DNA of 64,000 nucleotides from contig QJPP01001598.1 in assembly GCA_003996215.1 (NCBI GenBank), positions 372,001 to 436,000 of the forward strand, read 5' to 3'. Shown here one piece after another: positions 45,377-58,077 of the stretch; position 1 is the stretch's first letter; every line of letters begins with the position of its first letter. The translations under genes were made by a program, and so were the position numbers. The notes beneath the pieces were generated by a model. That model was not told the DNA's origin, made no database searches, and saw only the letters and a program-made list of their open reading frames with translations. Origin of the DNA: Jaltomata sinuosa (taxonomy: Eukaryota > Streptophyta > Magnoliopsida > Solanales > Solanaceae).

Positions 45377-47526
45377 TTTTAGGCTTATTTTATTAAGTCA
45401 AAATTTCAAAACATATCAGTTTTCCTCATTCGATCTCTCAAGTTAGTTTCAAAGGAGAAAAGAGAGCTCTTCTCCAAATTTCAGACCTAGAGCTTTCTCC
45501 ATCAAGCTTCAAACTTCAGGTCCTCTTCAAGGATTATCATCCACCAGGTATGTGGGTATTCAGTAAGGGTTTAGTTCATCCTTATGTCCAAAACTTTAGT
45601 CTTCTATTTCAGATTTCATGATGTTAGAAACTAGGGTTCTTACCCAATCATGCTAAGTTTTATAGAAGTCAGTCCTTATGATTTCAACATGACTTGTATC
45701 TTATTTTAAGAAGATTTATACCATGCTTTCCGTGATTTTAATGAGTTGTTACCGGAACTTTAAGGAATCAAGAATCCAGCCTGAAATGGTAGTATTTTCA
45801 TGAGAATTGGTTTTCTTCAGAATTTAACCTAGATTACTAGCATTCAATTTCAGTCTACATGTTTTCTTTAAACTTCTCCTGATTTAGCTTTTCCTTCAGA
45901 ATCCAGTCATCTTGTCAGCATTCAGTCTAAACAAGTTTAAGTTTCCTCAAGATGATTTTTAACTATGGATTTTGCTTTTCAGACAAGTATTCATGATTTC
46001 CAATAACTCCAGTCCAGTTATTTTAAATACAAAAGAACTATGCATAATTTAGCAGGGTTCAGCCTACCTTCGGTATGACCTAAAAATATATATTTTAAAT
46101 ACGAACAATTTTGACATTCAGATATGTCACATGATACAAACTGTTCTCATGCATTACTTCGGCATTTAGTCAGTCAGAATTACATGATTAGAATGCTTCA
46201 GTCTCAGCAATAGTTGGCATTCTCAGATTTTATCAGTATTTTGAGCTATCCAGTATTTCAATTGCATTCATTGCTTTATATTTAGTTGGAAGTAGACTTA
46301 GTACCAAGCGGACGAAGTAATAAAGGTTCAGTTGTCATATTAGACTGAGAATTTTAGTAGCAGTTCCTAAGTTCCAGAACTACGGTGCCACCGTAGGTAT
46401 AAAAGGGGTCAGCTATCATATTAGGCTGTAAACCCTTGTCCCTTCTGGATATTAGTTTAGTAGATCCACATCAGATTTGTTTGTACCCTTGTCAAGATAT
46501 AAATACCCTCCTAGTCAGGGTTACAGATTGGCCCCACGGTTAGCTCAGCTTGAGGTATATCAGTTAATAGTAGCTCCAACAATCCATATTCATTATTGCA
46601 TGACCTTGTATTCAGTTATCTAGATCAGTTCAGTATTCTACAGTTTCATGTTTATATACTTGGTCATTGCATCAGCTTATACCTTTCAGCTTGCATTCAG
46701 TATACTATATCAGTACTTACAACATGCTCAGTAGAAGAAACTCCTCTAAGGATTTTACTCTAAACATGAATGAGATTTTCAGCTCAGTTGCACTAGTCCA
46801 TGATTTATAGACATACTTTATATTTTAGTCCATAAAATCCTAAGTAACAGATTAAATTATCTTTAAATATCATAATCTCACAGTTACAGTCCAGCAACGT
46901 GATTTACATTCTCTTAAGTAAAAGAGTCTATATTATACAACTTTCACTTATGCACTTCAGATATTATACATAGTCCAGTTTTCAGGAATGCTTTCAGTAT
47001 ACATGTATCTTCTCATGATTTACAGTAAGTGCATATCTCACATGCTCAGTACATTCAAAGTACTGACCGCATACCTTCCTTGTGCTACATCATTTTATGA
47101 TGTAGGTTTCAATGCTAGCTCCCAGGATCATGGTCAGACAGATCGCAGCTTTCAGCCAGCAAGGAATAAGTTCTTCTTTTCCGGGAACTCCAGTCAATTA
47201 GTAGTTATAGCGGTTATTTCAGTTATTGTACATTGATTAAAGATAGTTGGAGGTCATGTCCCGAATGACCATAGTCAATGTTAGTAGAGGCTTCACAGAC
47301 AGTCAGACAGTCAGTCACTCAGTTGTATCAGTTTTCAAATGCTATGGTATAGCAGTTTATAATAGTTCATTTTGTTATAATATTTTCGAAAGAGCTCAAC
47401 ACATTTCAGCTTTCGCATTTACTTTCGGTCTTTATCTCATTAGTATGACATGCCATGGGTTAGCTTGGGATTACTTGTGACTCTAAGCACCTTTTCGCGT
47501 CCAGGGTGTAGGCTCGGAGCGTGACA

Positions 47527-49020
47527 TCTTATTACTAATGTTAATTTTTCAAGTATTGATAAGTGTGAAATTGTGTCGAAGCTAAATAATTTAAAAAATC
47601 ACATGCTTATATTTTTAGAGAAACTGATTTATTGAATTTAGTGCACACTGATCTGGGAGACTTGAAACAACTATGACTAGAGATGGTAAAAGATATTATG
47701 TCACATTTATCGATGATATTCTTATATATACGAAAAGTATATTTGTTTATAAATAAATATGAAGCTTTTGAAATATTTTTATTATATAAATTAGAATTAA
47801 AAAATTAATTGGATGAGAAGACCAAAAGGGTAACATTTGATAGAGGCTGTGAAAATATTTATCTTTATGATTTTTGTGAAAAAGAATGAATTTTTAATGA
47901 AGTTACTCCTCCTTACTTACTTGAATCGAATGGAATAGTCAAGAGGAAAATAATTTTTTTTAAAAATAATATATTTGTTAGCTCTTGCACACTTGATAAC
48001 TTTTGGGGAGAAACTATTTTATGTGCTTTCAAGAAATATTATAGTACCTTATTTACAAGAAAAATGAATCAATTTTTTATAAATTGTGAAAAATTTATTT
48101 AGCTTATTCTGAAATATTTAAAAGTGTGGGGGTGAATTGTTTAAGATTGTGTCACTTGATTTTTAAAGAAAGAAAAAAATATATAATATTTTTTATTTCA
48201 TATTTATGTCGATTATAAGTGTTGCATATAAACTTTATGTTTATTAATAGTGATGTGATTATTTAGAGCAACATTAAAATGGAGGAAAAGAATTTTGAGG
48301 ATATATTTTCATTGAAAAGTGATAATATCTTATGTGGTCTTGTTGTTCAAGATGTTTTTAAAAATGAAGATTTGATGTGAAGAAAATTATAAGAACATAA
48401 ATATATTTTGATGAAGATTTTTATAAATCTCTTATTGATAGTGATCCTAAAATATATTATTTTTTTATTTTTTCTCTTGGTGCATTATTTTGAAAAGAAG
48501 CAACTAATGATAAATTATTTTAGTAAACTGATATTTATTATACTAAAGAGATATAATGATGCTCAGTGAATCTCAAACTTCATGTGTGGTTATGTGTTTA
48601 CCCTTGATGGGGTATAATAACATGAAGTCAGTCAAATAGACTATAATATTAAATCAATTATGAAACTCGAGTTTGTGGTATGGAGTTGGCTGGTAATGAG
48701 GCTAAGATAATTCTTAGTGAATATTCAGGTTGAAATAAATCAACGAGCCTATATATATTGTAGTTGTCAAGCAACATTAGTTGTGTTGAAAAAAATATTT
48801 TTTTCAATGACAAAAATCACATACATGTATTTGAGACATAAAGTGATAAAATAGTTGTTAAGAGATAGAATTATATCAATAAATTATGTGAGATCAGAAG
48901 TGAATTTGGCCAATCCTCTGATTAAATCTTTGAGAAAATATTTATAAGAAAAGCTTCAACCAAAATGGACTTTTGTCAAGTTGTATATTGAACATGATGA
49001 TAACCCAATCTATATTTTAT
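47527..49020 (+). pseudogene. Copia-2 integrase and RNase H remnants
   Basis: Resumes with ITNVNFSSIDKCEI and continues to TMTRDGKRYYVTFIDD (integrase core, about 47670). After a long decayed stretch, RHKVIKQLLRDR-like, ISINYVRSEVNLANPL (about 48870-48925) is the copia RNase H end. The polymerase between them could not be found, which suggests an internal deletion. Confidence 0.65.
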
Positions 49021-49360
49021 GAGTTAGAGTCTGTCTATGATGTTAGAAGGTTAGAAGCTTGTTGTTTATTTGTATATCTTGCATGATGATCAGGAGGTGT
49101 ACTTGATGTTGTGAGTTGTTACATGCCTACTTTTTTATATCAACTAAAGTGGTAGTATTTCTAGATTTGATTTATTGAGATGAGCTTTAGTGGTTTCCCA
49201 AGGACGAGCAATAGTCTAAGTGTAGAGTATTGATGTGAGGTCAAAAATGCATATATTTAGTCATTATTTGCCTCACATTTTATTACTTTTAATCATCTAT
49301 TGAGTATTATTTATAATTATTTTATACTTAATATTATATTTTAATATGTAGGAATAAACT
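49021..49360 (+). repeat. 3' end and LTR start of another gypsy element (truncated)
   Basis: CCCAAGGACGAGCAATAGTC then AGTGTAGAGTAT resembles the end of a gypsy internal region and polypurine tract. It is followed at 49231 by an LTR-like start TGATGTGAGGTCAAAAATGC. Cut at 49360 by element B. Confidence 0.5.
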
Positions 49361-51547
49361 TGTAACACCTCACATCTCGAGACATGTTTAAGTCATCCCG
49401 TGCGCATGTTAGAGCTTAGAAATTAAGTTGCATGAACCATAGATTAAATTGAAAATCAATTGGAATGAGTTTTGAGACTTGACAAAAACTTTAAGCGAAC
49501 ACGAGGCCAGGGAACCGCATAGGAAAATGCATTGGCATGCCAACACTATAGCCAACGCGATGCGCCTATCATCAAACTTCAGAAAACTAAAAAGTTATCC
49601 TATGATTGCTATGGGCAACGCGGCCCAATACCCCTCAACGCTGTGGGTAGTGTGCGACATTAATTAGGGGTGTTTCGGGTGGAAAATTTTCTCACTTTAT
49701 TTTATTATGGGTATTTTTGTCCTACCTCTATTATGTAACCCCTATCCACAACTTAAAACTCCTCCCTATGAGTAGAAACACTTAGAAAATAGTCGTATAT
49801 TCTACTCCTCTCTCCTAAACTCTCAAAAGGATTTCAAGAACGCTTTAAGAATTCAAGTTCTCCTCCAAGTTCCTCCATTCTTTCAAGGTATGTATGTCTA
49901 TCATATCCATGTATTCCTATGGATTTCATTTCTCTAGTTAGAATGGTTCTCATGAAAGGCTAGGTTAGAGTAAAATCCTCATGATTTGGATGTCTCTTCA
50001 ATTCCTCAAGTAAATCTCATAAAATCTATATTCATGTCCCATATCTCATGATAAACTTAGTCTATGTGATATCTATGAAAATTTTTCATGAATTTCATGA
50101 ATGTTAACGAATGCCACGACACTCTCATGCTATGTCTTGATGATTTTTTGAAAAGCATAATAGAGCTTATGATTCTTATAAAACTTCATGATCCTTATGA
50201 AGTCTTAAGATCTTTGTGAATCCAAATGATGAACTCTTTTCAAGAATGCATGTTTCATGAACTATGAGATGAACTCTTTGATTATGCTTTTAACATGATG
50301 ACTATAAGCTCTTCAACTATGCCCTTGATATGATAATATGAGACTCTAAATCTATGAACCATGCTACATCGACTTGAACCTTCCATAGTCTCCATGATCT
50401 CAAAAATGTTGTCAAGTTCCTAAATTATGAGTTATATCTCAAGGATACGATCTTCCAGGAATTATATATCAATGTTAATCAATGGTAAAAATTCATGAAC
50501 ATGAGTCTAACGTGACTAATCTATGAGCATGACCCCGATGTGGTTAATCTATAAACATAAGACCAATATGAATAATCTATGAACATGAGCCTAAATTTTT
50601 GATCATGAGTCCAAAGAGTCTATACCATGTACATGAGTGGAAAGAGGCTAAAACAATAATCATATGATTTTAAGGGAGTTAGATGGTTATCCGAGAAGGC
50701 ATAGGTCTAAAAAATGAACACTTGAAATTACGTTTGCTGACATAAGTTATGGATCATTCCATTGGTTCAGGTGACTCTTTCATGTACCCCTGATTGGGAT
50801 TATTATGGATCCTTTGCTAGAAAATTCTATCATATATGTCCCATATCCGGTAAGGTATGAGATGACTTAGCTGATCAGGCCAAGATCAAACTTTATGTTC
50901 TCACATGGTGGTTTATTGGTGATATCACCTACTCCCATAATGAACTAAAAAGGATAATAAAAGTACTTAACCCCAACAACTTATGATCTATGCTTATGTT
51001 TCTCTCTCACGTCATGTTTCTTTGTACTTACTATTTTACCTATGTATACGTATGCCATGTTCCTTATTGCCATTTTTCATATAGTACATTTCATGTACTT
51101 ACGCCATTTGATATTGCATCATTTTATGATGCAGATTCAGGTACTCAGATTGGTGACCTGACGATTCGTTAGGATCCTCACATTCAGCTTTTGGTTATCC
51201 CTCTCTACTTTCTGTGGGCTTAGTTATGTTAGTCTTACATTTAGTTTAATAAAAGTATGTCGAGGGCCTTGTCCAGTAAACAGTTGTTCTCAGACATGCA
51301 GAGGCTTCATACGCAGTTAGCAGTTATGTTATGTTATTCAACCTTCGTGTCTCATTTTATGAATTCTTAGTTATGGATTAATGAATAAAGTTTCTTTCCT
51401 AAACTATATGTCTCTTCATGTTTTAAAATGTGATTTTCGTTCATGATGAATTATGTTAGTTGAATGCTCATGTCACATGCCATGTATAGGTACACTCGGG
51501 CCAGCAGTGGCATCAGGTGTTGGTCCCCCCAGGATAAGGGCGCAATA
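49361..51547 (+). repeat. 5' LTR of element B (2187 bp)
   Basis: Starts TGTAACACCTCACATCTC. Ends GGGCGCAATA, a decayed version of the usual GTGACA, directly before AACTTTGTATCAGAG. GC-rich words CAACGCGATGCG, GGGCAACGCGGCCC at 49495-49650; hairpins 51083-51099 and 51115-51133. Confidence 0.8.
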
Positions 51548-51551
51548 AACT

Positions 51552-51562
51552 TTGTATCAGAG
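51552..51562 (+). other. Primer binding site of element B
   Basis: TTGTATCAGAG, one mismatch to the initiator-Met site TGGTATCAGAG. Confidence 0.75.
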
Positions 51563-51759
51563 TACTAAGTTCAAGTGTCCTAGAATGTCTATGAAGCCAT
51601 ATCTAGTAGAGTCCATTTTATTAGTGTGAAATGCACCACACTTATAAGGGTGAAGCTACAAGATATTAGAAAGTACCTCCCTTATTTCATACTCTAATTC
51701 ATGCGGTAGAGTTAAACTCTATGAAACTCATCCTAATTCGTGCGATATTTCATTTTTTA

Positions 51760-52130
51760 GATCATTCCTCCAACGAGCTACTACCAGTACTGAGGTTCCT
51801 ACTGAGGCCAACGCCAGTGTTATGCCTCCACCTTAGGGAATGTAAACAAGGAATAGAGCTGCTCTTCTAGCCTGAATGTGAACACTGAGTCTTCACTTGT
51901 GACTTCATGTCCAATAGGAAGTCATGTGCCACATGATGCTCAGTCAATGAATACTATATATGTTGAGTTTAGGGGAGCTATCAAGGTTCTGACTCATCTT
52001 TTTGCAGCTCATTCAAGCCATCAGGGTTCAGTACATGCCAGTTTTAGTTCTCATGACTTCTCAGACACTTTCAAAATTTGTGAGTTCCTGAGGATGAACC
52101 CATCAATTTCCACAGGGTCCAAGAATGAAG
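51760..52130 (+). pseudogene. gag of element B (N-terminal fragment)
   Basis: From 51957 the plus strand reads VEFRGAIKVLTHLFAAHSS and later FKICEFLRMNPSISTGSKNE, the start of a Tekay/Del gag (usually DFxRMNPPxFxGSK). The earlier part is broken by stops. The frame is cut at 52130 by the LTR of element C. Confidence 0.75.
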
Positions 52131-54262
52131 TGTAACACCGTAGAACTTCCAAACCCAAACTTAACAAGAAAATCAGAAGAAAATAAGTTTTTCCAACTGT
52201 CGGCTGAAATCATGAGTTGGATCCATGACCCGTGGAAGTTTCCACGAGTCATGGACTGTGCCCGTGGAATCAGATCAGAGAACTAAGATTTTCTCTGAGA
52301 ACCACAATTGGGTTCTACGGCCCATGGAGGATCCACGAGTTATGAACCCAAGTCGTGGAACCAATTTCTAGTAGTCCAGTATTAAGTACCCAGGGTTCAC
52401 AAGTAGGATTCATGGCCCGTGAAAGTTTCCACGAGTCGTGAACCCAACTCATGAAACCCATCTTCAGAGACCCAGAGATTTTAGCCTAGAAACCACGAGT
52501 AGGATACACGACCCGTGGAAGCTTCCAAGAGGCATGGATCCAAATAGTGGAATCCATTCCAGTATCTTAATTTTCAGGACCAGGAACCACGACAGGTTTC
52601 CATGAGCCATGGAATTTTCCACGAGCCGTAGAACCTATCTGTGAAACTTGAGTTGCGGATTTCAATAGTTTTTCTTTAAAATTTTTAGGGGCATTCCATA
52701 CTTTTCAAATCTTTTTAATGCCTAAGCTACGATATTTTGACTACCCTAAGCCTAGTTTATTAGTCAAAAACTACCTAAAACAACTATTCTCCTAAAATCA
52801 TCAGACATAGAAAGAAAAGAAACAAAAGAGGTGACAGTTTTATCTCAAGAACAAGCAGAGGTCTTCTTCAAGTTCAACCCCAAAATCCAAAGGATCTCTC
52901 TATAGTTTCTTCTCCAGGTATGTGGGATTTCACTAGTGGGTTCCTTTCACCCATTAGGTCCCTAGAATTCAGTCAGTTTCTTCAGTTTCTCCATGCTATA
53001 TTCAGACCTAGGGTTCCTAAATCTTAGGGATTCATTGTAATTTAGTTGTTATAGTTTTCATGGTATTAATTACATGTTTCATGGAGAATTAGTATAGTTT
53101 CATGTATAGAACTCAGAAATCCTAGATTGTGTCAATTTTAGTATTTCATAAATTATGCTTGCTAGGCATCTTAGACAGACAATCATGCTTCAGAATTTGA
53201 ATGTCATATGTTTCAGTATTTGTATGTTGCATTCTCAGACGGTTATCAGTATTTGAGCTATCTAGCATCTCAGCTTGCATTTTTATTGCTTATATTCAGT
53301 TAGGAGTAGACTTTGTACCAAGTGGACGAGGGAGAGAAGGATTAGCTGTTAGATTAGGCTGAGACCTTTAGTAGTAGTCCCCAAGTCCCAAAACTATGTC
53401 ACCAACATAGGTCAGAAAGGGGTCAGCTGTCAGATTAGGTTAGTCACCTTTATCCCTTGTGGACATCAGTTTAATAGATCCATGTCAGACTTGTTTGTGC
53501 CCTTGGAAAGGTATGAACACCCTCCCATCCAGGGTTACAAGTTGGCCCCATAGTTAGCTCAGCTTAGGGTATGTCGGTTAATAGTATCTCCCACTGTCAG
53601 ATTCATATTGCATTGACCATGTACTCAGTATCTCTTTCAGGATTCAATTTAGTATATTATATGCATGTTAGTACTTGATCATTGCATCCAACTTAGCTTT
53701 CAGTTTATGCTTCAGCATATATATATATGTTCAGTTATTATAATGTTCAGCTTAGCCCATATCCTGGATGCTCAATACATTTGAAGTATTGACACATACT
53801 TTTGCGCTACATCATTTCATGATGTAGGTTTAGGAACTCAGCATCTAGACTGTGCGTAGTTCGACTTCCAGTCTGTACTCAACAGCTTCATTGGCGAGTT
53901 CTCATAATTTGAGGACAATAGACATGCTTTACTTTTCAGTCTTTACTTTTTAGTTTTCAGATTATTAGAGTTAGCTGGGGGCTTGTCCCAGCAACTCATA
54001 TCAGCTAGAGGCTTTCAGACATAGACTATATTCATCTTGAGTTGTTAGTGTTATTTTTAGTCATCACTATACTCTTTATATATTTTATATTCAGACATGT
54101 TTTTGGCTTTTCCCACTTTACATATTAAATTATTTTTCAGCTTCCGCACAGTATATGCTTTTAACTTGAAATTATATAAATATGCCATGCCATAGATTAG
54201 CTTGGGGTCACTTTTGACACTGAGAACTGTGTTGCATCTAGGGTTTAGCCTCGTGGGTGACA
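52131..54262 (+). repeat. 5' LTR of element C (2132 bp)
   Basis: Starts TGTAACACCGTAG, ends CGTGGGTGACA. Contains a CGTGG/CCACG word array (52205-52640) and hairpins 53773-53791 and 53807-53827. Confidence 0.85.
52205..52640. repeat. CGTGG/CCACG word array in the element C LTR
   Basis: CCCGTGGAAGTTTCCACGAG, CCCGTGAAAGTTTCCACGAG and CCCGTGGAAGCTTCCAAGAG are three spaced variants of one near-palindrome, with more copies between. Located about 75-510 bp from the LTR start. Confidence 0.75.
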
Positions 54263-54266
54263 AACT

Positions 54267-54279
54267 TAGTATCAGAGCA
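54267..54279 (+). other. Primer binding site of element C
   Basis: TAGTATCAGAGCA, one mismatch to the initiator-Met primer binding site. Confidence 0.8.
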
Positions 54280-54478
54280 TCAGGTTCAAGTGTCCTAGGG
54301 TAACTGAAAGCTGCATCAAGTAGAGCCTTCTTTATGAGTGTGAAGCGCTCCACACTTATGGGGGAGGAGCTATGAGATGTCATTAGGAACAATTTCCCTT
54401 CTTTCTTTTCCAACTCGTGCTATAGAGTGTAAAATCTATTTAATCTCTTTCTAACTTGTGCTCTTTGTATTTCAGAAA

Positions 54479-54500
54479 ATGCCTCCCAGAAGAGCCAACG
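54479..54500 (+). pseudogene. gag start of element C (first codons)
   Basis: ATG at 54479 begins MPPRRAN, the usual start of Tekay/Del gag. The frame is cut after 22 bp by element D and resumes at 62521-62526. Confidence 0.85.
54496..54500. repeat. Element D target site duplication, left
   Basis: CAACG. Partner CAATG at 62521-62525. Confidence 0.85.
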
Positions 54501-57091
54501 TGTAATACCTCAAAAATTCTAAGCTAAGATTTGCACTATTTTTTCATGTATGGTTAGATCAAAACTGATGAATTTTCTATGAAAATAAGTATTAAGATCA
54601 ATTCTTAAGTTTTTGAGGTGTATTAGATATGTATTAGGGTCATAAAGAACCTCTAGCTCAAAGTTGAGTTGAAAGCTTCCTTATCGATTGAGTTTTAGTG
54701 TAAGATTTTTCAAGGGTCAAATTTAAATGATCATAACTCCTAGTATATGAAGAGTTACATGACCTAGTACCCACCAAATTAAAGTTATTTGAATTATCTT
54801 TCCAATGCTACTAACTTCTCATTAATCCGAGTCTGGAGTGAAAGGTTATGAGCATTTTAGTGAAGCACTGTCAGTTGCCAAAATCCGACGGGCTGGCCGA
54901 CGAGCGTGGGAAACTCTGACTGGCTAGCCGACGCCCATGGTGACCACAAAGGCCCATGGAGGCAAGGGTGTGGGAACCAACCAGTGAGATATTTTTACCC
55001 TTATAAGGGCCAGGGTTGGATCCAACGGCCCGTGGGAGACACGACGGCCCATGGGATAAGCCATCCGGCGACCTTTCTACATTTTTCAGCATTTAAGTTG
55101 GGGATAGTTTGGTCCTTTCCTTACCTCAGATTTTTCCCCTTGTCTTTTAAACACCCAAAGGGGGTTATTCCTCAGAAAAACATCGATCAATCTCTAGAAT
55201 TATTCTCTCAAAACTCTAAGGCAAGACACCTAGGATTTCAAGCAAGCAAGAGGATAGAAGCTCAAGCAAGAAAGTCTCTCAAGGATATTCCTCCAGATTT
55301 CTTCTCCAAGTTTTCATTCTCTAGTTCCAGCCCTAGAAATTCTTCAGTAATCAGGTATGTGGGTATTCAATGAGGATCTCCTTTCTCTCTCATTCCCAAA
55401 GATTAGTTTTCAGTTATGATTTGTATAAGTTATGATTTTAGGGTTCATACCCAACTATGCATCTTTTCACAAAATTGAATTCCTTACGATATTGTATATT
55501 TTACGTACATGTTTAAGTGATATTTCATGAAGTTTTACAGATATTTTCTTAAAATCCTTGAAATTTAGATGAAAACAAACATATCCTAAATTTACAGTAT
55601 CTTTTGCACGAATTATCATTCTTTGCAAGAACTTGGCATGAAATTGTAGTGTTTTCACATGAAGTAGCTTTTCTTCAGAATTCAGCCTATTCTACTAGCA
55701 CGCAATTTTTAAGCATGAAATTAGCTAGTTTTCAGTCTGTAGGTTTTCTTTAAAACTTATCATGATTTAGCAGGCTTCAGCCTACCTTCAGTATGTTTTT
55801 ACAAAGATATGTTTTTAAATATAGACTTTGAGATATGCCATCAACGATTATGTATTTAGTAAGTTTTATAATTAGTATGACATCAAGATATGTCCACATG
55901 TTTTATGAATAATTTTCTGTTATACAGTCTTTTAGAAATCATCCAGATTAATTAGGTTCTGACACAACATTCCAAAACTTTAATCTTAAATGAGCTATCA
56001 GTATTCAATTTGGGAGTAGTATTTAGCACCGAGTTGGACTAGGGTTCAACTTACCCTCAAGTCCCGGAACTACATGCCACCGTAGGATATTTAGCCCCTC
56101 AGTTGGGCATCAAAACTAGTGATCACGCCAATCATGCTTCTATACCCTGGCAAGGTATATTGGGTCCTCTCGATAGGGCTTATACATCGGACTCCACGTG
56201 TATCTCACGTGGTTTATGTCGGTTAAAATACTCTCCCACACAAGTAGACTTAGTAGTTGTGTATTAGGCCCTCAGTTCTGTTTTACATCTTTTAAATTAT
56301 ATTTTCCATAATATCCTTACATTGTAGATATTGTGTATATTATATTTGGGCCTGAGTATTACAGATTCAATTTATAGTTTTTAAACAACTCATCAACATT
56401 TTTAGCATGCTTAGTTATCTCATAGTTTATGTATCTCACAGTCTACAACTCAGAAATATTTTATACTCTTCAGTAAAAGAGCCCATGTTTTACATATACA
56501 TTCTCAAATATCCATACTTAGTCAAGATTTCAATTATATTTCTAGTATATACATATTTTATCATGTTTTTCAAAGTTAGTGCATTATCTCACATGATCAG
56601 TACATTTAAAGTACTGATCGCATACCTTTTCGTGCTGCATCCTTTTGATGATGCAGGTTTTAGTGCTAGCTTCTAGGATCATGGTCAAACGGATCACAAC
56701 TTTCAGTCAACAGAGGATGAGTTCTCCTTATTTGGGAACTCCAGTCAGTTAGTAGTCACAATAGTTAATTTCAGTTCTTGTATATTGATTAGAGGTAGTT
56801 GGGGGTCATGTCCCGACTATCTATAATCAGTGTTAATAGAGGTTTCATAGGTAGTCAGTCAGTCAGTTGTATTATATTTCAAATGAGTTGTATTTCAATT
56901 TATAAAACTTCAATTTATTACTGTACTCTTCAAGAGTTCATCATAAGTTTCAGCTTCCGCATAATATATTTCAGTTTATCTATTACCTTTCAGTCTATAT
57001 CTCAGTAGTATGCTAGGCCATGGGTTAGCTTGGGGTCATTTCTGACTCTATGCACCATGTCGCATCCATGGTGTAGGCTCGGGGCATGACA
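54501..57091 (+). repeat. 5' LTR of element D (2591 bp)
   Basis: Starts TGTAATACCTCAAAAATTC, ends GGCTCGGGGCATGACA. Closely similar over its whole length to 59900-62520. GC-rich array at 54880-55080; hairpins 56598-56616 and 56635-56656. Confidence 0.9.
54880..55080. repeat. GC-rich word array in element D 5' LTR
   Basis: CGACGGGCTGGCCGACG, GCTAGCCGACGCCCATGG and ACGGCCCGTGGGAGACACGA are members. Located 380-580 bp from the LTR start. Confidence 0.7.
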
Positions 57092-57095
57092 AACT

Positions 57096-57108
57096 TGGTA
57101 TCAAAGCC
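57096..57108 (+). other. Primer binding site of element D
   Basis: TGGTATCAAAGCC, one mismatch to the initiator-Met primer binding site. Confidence 0.82.
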
Positions 57109-58077
57109 AGGTTTCAAGTGTCCTAGGGTGTCTATGTAGCTGTTTCTAGTAGAGTCTTGCGGAATGGTACGGAGACATCTGTACTTTTCTTCGAAGGGCT
57201 ACTGGTATTTAGGAAATGTTCCCCTTTGTTCATACTCCAAATTGTGCAGTAAAGTTGATCCTTCAGAAACATATACAAATTCGTGCGTTAATCCAATTCC
57301 TCCAACATGCATCTTCTTCGAGGTGGTGGAAACAGTAAAGTTCAGACACCTATCAGTGAGGTGCTCTAAGATAGAGCCATCAGAAAGTTGAGAGACTGCA
57401 AAAGGGCTAAAGAGGAGCCCACTAGTGCGTGAAGTCTACCAATTCAAAAGTATGTATCATTTTTCTGTTCGTGCAGATTGAGCCCGTAGTAGAATATGCT
57501 CTCAGACCCTCTTCAAGAATCCTTACTATGAATAGCACCTTAGCCAAAAAGTATGGTTCACTAAGCGTTTGGATAGTATCGTCACTCAAGAGTTAGTGTG
57601 AGTCAAGGTTTTATGAGTCATAAGTAGCAGAACGACCCCAGATCCAGGTGTATGAATTTAGAAGTATAATAACTATAGGATGAGGATGGTGATACTAGTT
57701 TTATAGAATTGACCTAGTAGGCTTGACATAATATGTACAGAGATTTAAGTTGATTAACTTTCCATAAAGTGTGGTGGTGCAGGTATGATGTATACATGAC
57801 CCTTAGATAAACCAGAAAATCTTGACTAAGTCATGAGGTAAAGAAGAGCCTTAAGCATTAGAAAGATAGATGTGTACCCAGAGAAGTATATTGTTGCATG
57901 ATATTCAAAGATCCTATGGTACTATGTGTGACTAGTTTAGAAATTCTTAGGTTGTTGATTTTGGAGGAGGCCTTGTGTATATTATATGGTGTTCTTAAGA
58001 AATGAATCCAGGGGAGTATAGATATACGATGTTGAGACCCTTAGTATGGTTTTAATTCAGTTGTTTTGGGTGGGTAT
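57109..58077 (+). other. Element D leader and non-coding internal region
   Basis: The first 200 bp resemble the leaders of B and C (AAGTGTCCTAGGGTGTCTAT, then an AATTCGTGCG word). A short frame from ATG at 57310 ends after about 20 codons. The rest, to 58077, has no recognisable domain. Confidence 0.6.

Larger units (their letters stand above)
44593..47526 (+). mobile_element. Solo LTR (about 2.93 kb) of a Tekay/Del-type gypsy element
   Basis: Starts TGTAACACCCCAAAATTC and ends GGCTCGGAGCGTGACA, the termini shared with elements B, C and D. The copia-2 pre-integrase frame is readable on both sides, so only an LTR has been added and no internal gypsy region exists. TATA box TATAAATAG at 45368-45376; GC-rich array 44950-45295; hairpins 47047-47065 and 47085-47105. 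The flanks GTCAT and the right TCTTA do not form a clean 5-bp duplication, probably because of mutation. Confidence 0.8.
43901..49020 (+). mobile_element. Copia-2: decayed Ty1/copia element, plus strand
   Basis: Domain remnants in order: gag end (about 44030), protease and pre-integrase (44122-44592), then after a solo LTR the integrase core (47527-48150) and RNase H end (about 48550-49000). The RT is absent or unreadable. Its LTRs were not recognised. Highly AT-rich and full of stops. Confidence 0.75.
49361..52130 (+). mobile_element. Element B: Tekay/Del-type gypsy, 5' part
   Basis: LTR (49361-51547), primer binding site (51552-51562), leader and gag fragment in order. Truncated at 52130 by element C. 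The remainder of B would lie right of element C, beyond the window. Confidence 0.8.

Noticed and set aside
54906..55373. Plus-strand open frame of 155 codons
   Set aside because: Lies in the U3 and leader of element D 5' LTR; the matching part of the 3' LTR does not keep the frame.
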